This document shows, in pieces, positions 6,073-9,839 of a stretch of DNA of 9,839 nucleotides. Each line of letters opens with the position of its first letter. Position 1 is the first letter of the stretch. The translations under genes were made by a program, and so were the position numbers. The stretch lies in contig SFJQ01000060.1 in the NCBI GenBank assembly GCA_004555855.1, forward strand, positions 1-9,839, written 5' to 3'. Source of the DNA: [Eubacterium] saphenum. GTDB taxonomy: Bacteria > Bacillota > Clostridia > Oscillospirales > Ruminococcaceae. The notes beneath the pieces were generated by a model. It saw nothing but the letters and a program-made list of their open reading frames with translations. It made no database searches and was not told where the DNA came from.

Positions 6073-6179
6073 AAAAAGCGTTTCCTTTCCAATGATTTGA
6101 TAACTTTTTATCCCAAACGAATAAAAAGGCTATCAGTATTTTTAGCGCAGTTTTTATGAAAATTCGAGGAAAAAAATGA

Positions 6180-6206
6180 CAAAAAAACAGCCGTCATACA
6201 ACGGCT
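6180..6206 (-). terminator. Rho-independent terminator after the zinc-ribbon gene
   Basis: Read on the minus strand, CAGCCGT (6206-6200) pairs with ACGGCTG (6193-6187) around a six-base loop and is followed by seven T. It closes the minus-strand transcript that carries the zinc-ribbon gene, about 100 bases beyond its stop codon. Confidence 0.88.
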
Positions 6207-6308
6207 GCTTCCAAATTTAATGCCTTACCAAAACGATGCCGGGGATAACCAAAAGGGTATGCTCGGTACTTTTTCGGTGCGAAAAACGAACTTCGCGCAT
6301 TGATTTGA

Positions 6309-6584
6309 TTATTCGCCCTTCTGCTTAGCGAAGCACTCGCTGCACAAAACGGGTCTGTCGCCCTTCGGCTCGAAGGGAACTCTTGCGACTCCGCCGCAAA
6401 CCGAGCAAGTGGTCTCAAAGAACTGTCTTTGACCTCTGCTTGCGTTCTTCTTTGCGTCGCGGCAAGCCTTACATCTCTGAGGCTCGTTCTCGAAACCCTT
6501 CTCAGCGTAGAATTCCTGTTCGCCGGCGGTGAACACGAAATCCGCTCCGCAGTCCTTGCATTTCAGTGTCTTGTCAGTGTACAT
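6309..6584 (-). CDS. Small double zinc-ribbon protein (CxxC-x17-CxxC)
   Basis: A 91-residue cytosolic protein with four CxxC pairs. The N-terminal half resembles the probable zinc-ribbon family often seen in Firmicutes: LKCKDCGADFVFTAGEQEFY with C9 and C12, then RCKACR with C38 and C41. The C-terminal half has C60-x2-C63, exactly 17 residues, then C81-x2-C84, the CxxC-x17-CxxC arrangement. Eight cysteines imply two zinc sites. Function is not known; nucleic-acid or protein binding is the usual guess. ATG 6584 is preceded by AAGGGG. A longer in-frame reading from 6659 runs through the tRNA-like element and is not credible. The gene lies downstream of the sigma factor gene and may be co-transcribed with it. 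Confidence 0.85.
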   Translation of the reverse strand: MYTDKTLKCKDCGADFVFTAGEQEFYAEKGFENEPQRCKACRDAKKNASRGQRQFFETTCSVCGGVARVPFEPKGDRPVLCSECFAKQKGE

Positions 6585-6607
6585 AAGTATACCCCTTAAA
6601 AATAAAA

Positions 6608-6675
6608 TTTGCCCGACAGGACTTGCACCCGTATCTTTGCTTTCGCAACGCTTTAACATTTAAGCTATCGGGACA
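6608..6675 (-). ncRNA. tRNA-like element lacking an anticodon loop
   Basis: On the minus strand this 68-base segment folds like a tRNA with a reduced middle. CCCG (6672-6669) pairs with CGGG (6615-6612) as an acceptor-like stem with poorly paired ends. GCTT/AAGC (6665-6662/6653-6650) is a D-like arm with an 8-base loop. TTGC-GAAA-GCAA (6648-6637) is a GNRA-capped hairpin where the anticodon arm should be. ACGGG/CCTGT (6632-6628/6620-6616) with loop TGCAAGT is a good T-arm. It is too short for a canonical tRNA, has no 7-base anticodon loop and no GG in the D-loop. It lies between the sigma gene stop and the zinc-ribbon start, so it may be a decayed tRNA, an RNase P or tRNA-enzyme mimic, or a cis-regulatory leader. 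Confidence 0.4.
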
Positions 6676-6700
6676 TATTGAAGCCTTTTTCTCGGCTTTT

Positions 6701-7258
6701 TCACAAATTACCGCCCATTATCCTGCGCACCTTGGCTCTCGCCCTTGAAAGCGCGTTGTCAACAGACTTTTTTTCCACGCCCAGTCTTTTCGCGGTTTCC
6801 GCATAGGACATACCCATCGCCGCGCACTCGATGCAGTGCAGCTCAAGCTCGGAAAGCTCGGCTTTCAGGCTTTTTCGCACGTCCTCGCTGTTTTCCTTCT
6901 CGATAACAGCTTCCTCGGGAGTTGGCTTTTTGTCGGGAAGCTCACGCATTTCCTCTTCCGCGGCAAGATTTTTCCTGCGAAGCGAGGACTTTTTCGCGGT
7001 ATTACGCAGCCTGTTGTTGATACAAACCGCCGCGAACGCGGAAAACTCGCCCTTTTCGCTGTCATAATTGCTCACAGCCGCCAGAAGCCCCTGCATACCG
7101 TCGGACACAAGCTCCTCGTAATCCGCGAACTGTGAGAATTTTCGTGCGCCGGCGAACACGGTTTTCATATAACGTGAGATAAGCTCGGCGATTTTGCCGC
7201 TGTCGGACGGATTATCCCGCAAAAGCTCGCTGTCGCTCAACTTGGAATAATCCTCCAT
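6701..7258 (-). CDS. Sigma-70 family RNA polymerase sigma factor, SigH-like
   Basis: A 185-residue alternative sigma factor that directs RNA polymerase to a set of promoters. Region 2 spans about residues 20-85: YEELVSDGMQGLLAAVSNYD is the core-binding and -10 recognition part, and FSAFAAVCINNRLRNTAKK resembles the SigH 'FAELCI' segment. A charged linker (ELPDKKPTPEEAVIEKENSE) follows. Region 4 lies at about 130-180: LSELELHCIECAAMGMSYAETAKRLGVEKKSVDNALSRARAKVRRI (shown here only to locate it), with a helix-turn-helix AETAKRLGVEKKSVDNALSR reading the -35 box. It is slightly shorter than sporulation sigma-H. No anti-sigma gene is adjacent. ATG 7258 is preceded by GGGAGGAG; a TTG four codons earlier would overlap that ribosome binding site. 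It has its own consensus-like promoter. Confidence 0.85.
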   Translation of the reverse strand: MEDYSKLSDSELLRDNPSDSGKIAELISRYMKTVFAGARKFSQFADYEELVSDGMQGLLAAVSNYDSEKGEFSAFAAVCINNRLRNTAKKSSLRRKNLAAEEEMRELPDKKPTPEEAVIEKENSEDVRKSLKAELSELELHCIECAAMGMSYAETAKRLGVEKKSVDNALSRARAKVRRIMGGNL

Positions 7259-7293
7259 AGCTCCTCCCAAAACGCGTGGATTTCACACACCTT

Positions 7294-7322
7294 ATTTTAG
7301 CACATTCTGCAAATTTTGTCAA
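7294..7322 (-). promoter_or_regulatory. Sigma-A promoter of the sigma factor gene
   Basis: On the minus strand, TTGACA (7322-7317) and TAAAAT (7299-7294) are 17 bases apart. The -35 box is perfect and the -10 box differs at one base. Transcription should begin near 7287, giving a leader of about 30 bases. Confidence 0.8.
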
Positions 7323-7343
7323 CAACAATTTTCAGTTTCCCGA

Positions 7344-7376
7344 CAAAAAACAGCGTTTTAATGAATATTGCGCCGT
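7344..7376 (-). terminator. Weak terminator after the hydro-lyase gene
   Basis: On the minus strand, ACGGCG (7376-7371) pairs with CGCTGT (7355-7350), including one G-T pair, around a 15-base loop, and TTTTTT follows (7349-7345 region). The long loop makes it a modest terminator. It sits between the stop codon of the hydro-lyase gene and the promoter of the sigma gene. Confidence 0.45.
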
Positions 7377-7423
7377 TTATCTATACAAAATGCCCAAAAA
7401 TTCCGAGTAGTTTTTCCGATAAT

Positions 7424-7969
7424 TTAACGCTTGAATTGCTCTCGACCTGTCTTGAAAATATTTCCGCCAACGCTGTCCACAGCGACAATCAGCGGGAAAT
7501 TCTCGATTTTGAGGCGCTTCACGCTCTCGCAGCCGAGGTCCTCGAAAGCGATAACCTCGCACTCGGTTATACACTTGCAGGCAAGCGCGCCCGCGCCGCC
7601 GATTGCACAGAAATAGACCGCGCCATTTCTCCGGACAGCCTCGCAAACCGCCTCGGAGCGCTCGCCCTTTCCTATCATCGCGGACAAACCCATATCCAGC
7701 ATCATCGGCGAATACACGTCCATTCTGCCGGAGGTTGTCGGGCCGCAACTGCCGATAACCATTCCGTCACGCGCTGCCGTCGGTCCCGCGTAGTAAATCG
7801 CAGCTCCCGAAAGCTCGTAAGGAAGCGGCTTTTGCTCCTCAATAAGCTGCTTTATGCGCTTGTGAGCGGCGTCGCGCGAGGTGTAAACCGTCCCCGACAG
7901 CAAAACCTTGTCGCCCGCGCGAAGCGTTTTTGCTTTTTCTTTAAGCTCATTTGTGTTAAGTTCAATCAT
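7424..7969 (-). CDS. Fe-S hydro-lyase, tartrate/fumarate type, beta subunit
   Basis: A 181-residue protein matching the C-terminal (beta) subunit of two-subunit class I fumarase or L(+)-tartrate dehydratase. Visible family features are GDKVLLSGTVYTSRDAAHKR (19-38), YYAGPTAARDG (59-69), GSCGPTTSGRMD (73-84), GKG (100-102), and AVYFCAIGGAGALA (117-130). The beta subunit helps shape the active site, while the alpha subunit carries the [4Fe-4S] cluster that activates water in the reversible fumarate/malate reaction. No alpha gene lies on either side: DivIVA is upstream and the sigma factor downstream. ATG 7969 follows a poor ribosome site (GGGA 5 bases before it); a TTG at 7993 is possible but lies within the stem of the hairpin. 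Only 22 bases separate the ATG from that hairpin, so it probably depends on read-through from the DivIVA gene. Confidence 0.88.
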   Translation of the reverse strand: MIELNTNELKEKAKTLRAGDKVLLSGTVYTSRDAAHKRIKQLIEEQKPLPYELSGAAIYYAGPTAARDGMVIGSCGPTTSGRMDVYSPMMLDMGLSAMIGKGERSEAVCEAVRRNGAVYFCAIGGAGALACKCITECEVIAFEDLGCESVKRLKIENFPLIVAVDSVGGNIFKTGREQFKR

Positions 7970-7991
7970 AATTATCCCGTAAATCCAAACC

Positions 7992-8024
7992 AAAGAGCCG
8001 AAATCACGCTTCGGCTCTTTTTTT
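7992..8024. terminator. Strong hairpin terminator between DivIVA and hydro-lyase genes
   Basis: An 11-bp perfect stem, AAAGAGCCGAA (7992-8002) against TTCGGCTCTTT (8010-8020), has a 7-base loop. The T-run is on the + strand (to 8024), where no gene needs it; on the minus strand the hairpin is followed by GGTTTGGATTT, only moderately T-rich. For the minus-strand DivIVA transcript it is therefore likely a partial terminator. Confidence 0.75.
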
Positions 8025-8030
8025 AATCAA

Positions 8031-9479
8031 TCAGAAATTCGCGAAAACATCGCTGCTCATATCATCGTCATCGGACGAGGGCTCAGAGCTTGAGAAATCC
8101 CAAATCGACGAGTCATCGGTTGTGGGAACCTGAGTTTCTTCGCTTTCAAACATCTGTCCAAGCGGCTCTTCGGTCGCAGACGTAGGAGCCGCTTCGGGCT
8201 GAGAGTCGCCGAAATTGCCGCTCTGTTCCATCGCCATAAGCTGCTTTTGCAAATCCTCCCAAGGATTGTCGTTATTTGCAGGCTCAGGCTCGTTATCGGG
8301 CTGCTCGTCGGTATCGAAATCGAGATTGCTTCCGCCGCCGCCAAACGCCGCTTCAGCAGCCTCCAGCATCTTACGCATTGCGTCCTCGCCGTCATCGTCC
8401 GACATATCCATATCGAAATCGCGTCTGTCCTCTTCGGGAGTGGGCTGAACAGCGTGCTTTGCTTCTTCCTCGCGAACCGCCGCCAGCAAATCCTCGTCAA
8501 TCTCGTTAGCATTGAGGCTGCCGCTCGGAACAGTCTGCGCGATAAGCTCCTTGTCAAAATCCATATCAAACGCAGCCTTGCTGTGCTCGGAGGTGTCGTT
8601 TATCTTAACCTCGGTTACAGGCTCGTCAAGCGTGCCGAAGCCCGCCATCATATCGTCATCGGTTTCCTCGGACATATCGGAGCTGAGTTCCTGAATATCC
8701 TCGAAGGAAATATCGTTCGCGGGCTCGGGAGCAGGCTCGGGTTCTGTGAATACAGGAACCTCTGCCTCGGGCACCTGTGCCGTTGGAGCAGCCGCCGCGG
8801 GTGCCGAAATCTCGGAGAAATCGGGAATTTCCACAGGAGCGGGAGCGGGCGCGCTTACTGTTTCAACGGAAATTCCCTCTGCCTTATCGCAGATTTTCTT
8901 GTAACCGCTGTTGATTTGCTCAAGGAATTTCTTGACCTCGGACATAAATCCGTCAAGATTAACGGAAGCTGCCGCGCCGCTTGCCGCAGACGCAGACCGA
9001 GCGTTTTCGACAATTTCCTTCGCGGTCTGCTTTGCCTTATCGACAACCTCGCGCGCGGTTTTATTCGCCGCCGCAACGGTTTCCTGAGCGGTTTTGTTTG
9101 CCTTTTCGATTATCTCGGCAGCCTGCTTCTGCGCGTCTGCTGACGCATTTGAAGCCGCGCCCGAAGACGAACCGCCGCCGTTCTTGACCTTTCTCTTGAG
9201 GGTGTCAATCTGATTGAGCAAGTCCTCGGCATTTCTGCGCTCGGTCTTAATCTGAAGCTCCAGCTCGGTAATCTTCTCGCTGTTCGCCTGTTCAATCTTA
9301 CGAATTTTCTCCTCAGCCTCATCGGAAACCTTAACGGCAGCCTTAACCTTGCTGTCATTTTCCTTCATTTCCGCTTCAAGCTCGTTCATCTTTTTGCGAA
9401 GATTGCTTATGTACTCGTTTACCTCGTTCTTGTCAAAACCTTGGAAAGCTGTTTTAAATCCACCGTCGCCGACTGCCAT
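8031..9479 (-). CDS. DivIVA-domain protein with hendecad coiled coil and long acidic tail
   Basis: A 482-residue cytoplasmic protein of the DivIVA/GpsB group, which senses curved membrane at poles and septa and recruits division or cell-wall partners. Residues 7-40 (FKTAFQGFDKNEVNEYISNL...) are the DivIVA lipid-binding start, followed by a coiled coil to about residue 98. After a Gly/Ser/Ala hinge (100-117), residues 120-163 are four consecutive 11-residue repeats. A short helical block (175-200, FMSEVKKFLEQINSGYKKI) follows. From 205 to 482 the chain is disordered and acidic, rich in Pro, Ala, Glu, Asp and Ser, with short conserved-looking patches such as NPWEDLQKQLMAM (404-416) and SIWDFSS near the end. 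ATG 9479 follows GGGGAG with 9 bases between; in-frame extension beyond it runs past the promoter. Much longer than standard DivIVA because of the tail. It is transcribed alone or with the hydro-lyase gene. Confidence 0.87.
   Translation of the reverse strand: MAVGDGGFKTAFQGFDKNEVNEYISNLRKKMNELEAEMKENDSKVKAAVKVSDEAEEKIRKIEQANSEKITELELQIKTERRNAEDLLNQIDTLKRKVKNGGGSSSGAASNASADAQKQAAEIIEKANKTAQETVAAANKTAREVVDKAKQTAKEIVENARSASAASGAAASVNLDGFMSEVKKFLEQINSGYKKICDKAEGISVETVSAPAPAPVEIPDFSEISAPAAAAPTAQVPEAEVPVFTEPEPAPEPANDISFEDIQELSSDMSEETDDDMMAGFGTLDEPVTEVKINDTSEHSKAAFDMDFDKELIAQTVPSGSLNANEIDEDLLAAVREEEAKHAVQPTPEEDRRDFDMDMSDDDGEDAMRKMLEAAEAAFGGGGSNLDFDTDEQPDNEPEPANNDNPWEDLQKQLMAMEQSGNFGDSQPEAAPTSATEEPLGQMFESEETQVPTTDDSSIWDFSSSEPSSDDDDMSSDVFANF
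8991..9122 (-). repeat. Four 11-residue (33-base) repeats inside the DivIVA gene
   Basis: The encoded units are AAEIIEKANKT, AQETVAAANKT, AREVVDKAKQT and AKEIVENARSA (residues 120-163). The fixed pattern is A at position 1, E/T at 3, hydrophobic at 4-5 and A at 8. Hendecads form a straight or right-handed coiled coil, unlike the heptads before them. Confidence 0.8.
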
Positions 9480-9514
9480 AAAAAGTTTCTCCCCTCGAAA
9501 AAAATTTACTTTTC

Positions 9515-9536
9515 TGTGTAAAATAATATTTACACA
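9515..9536. promoter_or_regulatory. Perfect inverted repeat in the DivIVA leader
   Basis: TGTGTAAA (9515-9522) and TTTACACA (9529-9536) form a perfect 8-bp dyad with a 6-base centre. It lies just inside the predicted minus-strand transcript (start near 9545) and 36 bases before the start codon. It could be a repressor operator or an mRNA hairpin; no regulator can be named. Confidence 0.5.
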
Positions 9537-9551
9537 AAAAACCTTATTCTT

Positions 9552-9580
9552 ATTATACCACATTTTTTTCCGATATACAA
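9552..9580 (-). promoter_or_regulatory. Promoter of the DivIVA gene
   Basis: On the minus strand a perfect TATAAT (9557-9552) is 17 bases from a weak -35, TTGTAT (9580-9575). The predicted start is near 9545, giving a leader of about 65 bases. Confidence 0.7.
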
Positions 9581-9712
9581 GTGTTTTAACAAATTTTATA
9601 AATATGTAGATTTTGTGCAATGTTTTTTGTTTAATATTGCCAAAGAAATGCAAAAAAATTTGTGATAATCGGAGATTTTAGGCAGGTTGTTGGTTAAATT
9701 TAATAAATGTGG

Positions 9713-9741
9713 TTGTTTTTTCGGTTAAAAAAGTGTATAAT
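9713..9741 (+). promoter_or_regulatory. Promoter of the ireB-like gene
   Basis: TTGTTT (9713-9718) and a perfect TATAAT (9736-9741) have a 17-base spacer. The transcript should begin near 9748, 36 bases before the ATG. The rest of 9480-9783 holds the oppositely directed DivIVA promoter, its inverted repeat and AT-rich DNA in which I see no gene. Two partial repeats, GGTTGTT (9685, 9711) and GGTTAAA (9692, 9723), surround the -35 region. Confidence 0.7.
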
Positions 9742-9783
9742 ATGGTTAGAAAAGAAAAACAAACACAGGAAGGGAATGATAAT

Positions 9784-9839
9784 ATGCTGGACAAAACAAT
9801 GACCTTTTCGGTTCACGAGGACAGGGAAAACGAGATGAA
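9784..9839 (+). CDS. ireB: IreB-family (UPF0297) regulatory phosphoprotein, 5' end only
   Basis: Only the first 18 codons are in the window. The deduced start MLDKTMTFSVHEDRENEM matches the way UPF0297 proteins begin (LDKTM, then a short beta strand and acidic residues). Members are about 80-90 residues; in Enterococcus IreB is a substrate of the Ser/Thr kinase IreK and phosphatase IreP and affects cephalosporin resistance. It is phosphorylated on threonines near the N-terminus, and T5 and T7 here are placed for that. In many Firmicutes the gene is followed by a Holliday-junction resolvase-like gene (yqgF/ruvX), which lies beyond the window. AGGAAGGG (9767-9774) lies 9 bases before the ATG. 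The short visible part limits certainty. Confidence 0.75.
   Translation, partial: MLDKTMTFSVHEDRENEM

Noticed and set aside
6585..6659. N-terminal extension of the zinc-ribbon gene to 6659.
   Set aside because: The extra codons are the tRNA-like element; ATG 6584 has its own AAGGGG site and starts directly before the first CxxC.
6608..6675. Ordinary tRNA gene.
   Set aside because: I tried several registers; none gives a 5-bp anticodon stem with a 7-base loop, the acceptor end is mismatched and the length is too short. Kept only as a tRNA-like element.
6660..6700. Plus-strand hairpin AAGCC/GGCTT followed by TTTTTC as a terminator.
   Set aside because: The T-run is on the plus strand where no gene ends; the stem is only five pairs. 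On the minus strand there is no T-run after it, so it is not a clear terminator for the sigma gene.
7316..8026. Plus-strand reading frame of 236 codons opposite the hydro-lyase gene.
   Set aside because: The minus strand carries an unmistakable fumarase-type beta subunit; the plus product is unrecognisable and ends in the terminator.
8247..9143. Plus-strand reading frame of 298 codons opposite DivIVA.
   Set aside because: An antisense shadow made by the Ala/Glu-rich codons of DivIVA; the product shows no domain and no ribosome site precedes it.
9480..9653. N-terminal extension of DivIVA to 9653.
   Set aside because: It would start upstream of the TATAAT at 9552-9557 and is coded by AT-rich leader DNA; ATG 9479 has a clear ribosome site and begins just before the conserved DivIVA sequence.
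1..9839. CRISPR array, insertion sequence, phage gene or toxin-antitoxin pair.
   Set aside because: No spaced identical repeats, transposase, integrase or terminal repeats are seen. The small ribbon-helix-helix protein resembles an antitoxin in fold, but its partner is an SPFH membrane protein, not a toxin.

Overview
The window looks like chromosomal DNA from a Gram-positive anaerobe of the Clostridia, most probably an Oscillospiraceae/Ruminococcaceae-type bacterium. The evidence is a DivIVA-type coiled-coil protein, the start of an IreB-family (UPF0297) gene, a SigH-like sigma factor, a Gram-positive lipoprotein, an ammonium transporter fused to a P-II protein, several near-consensus sigma-A promoters and AGGAG-type ribosome binding sites. 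Coding sequence is fairly GC-rich, while the intergenic DNA is very AT-rich and full of hairpins. No phage, transposon or CRISPR hallmark is visible. The assignment is by recognition of families, not by database search.

Layout. 1-391 is a non-coding region with a perfect promoter and a long, highly structured 5' leader. 392-2140 (+) encodes the Amt/P-II fusion. 2208-2639 (-) is an uncharacterised protein, divergent from 2752-4050 (+), a FAD-dependent oxidoreductase ending in a Rieske [2Fe-2S] motif. 4186-5392 (+) is a two-gene unit: a membrane-anchored SPFH (band 7) protein and a small ribbon-helix-helix-like protein. From 5428 to 9479 everything is on the minus strand: a Ser-rich lipoprotein; a small eight-cysteine zinc-ribbon protein with a tRNA-like element in front of it; a sigma factor with its own promoter; the beta subunit of an Fe-S hydro-lyase (class I fumarase/tartrate dehydratase type) without its alpha partner; and a DivIVA-domain protein. 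A divergent AT-rich region (9480-9783) leads to the first 56 bases of an ireB-like gene (+).

How the genes work together. This is mostly a mosaic of single-gene or two-gene transcription units, separated by intrinsic terminators at about 2172-2203, 4053-4094, 5396-5425, 6180-6206, 7344-7376 and 7992-8024. The parts most worth a second look are RNA-level: a four-way-junction leader plus a pair of mutually exclusive hairpins before the ammonium transporter gene, and a shortened cloverleaf-like RNA with a tRNA T-arm but no anticodon loop before the zinc-ribbon gene. Both are read by eye, without folding or comparative support.
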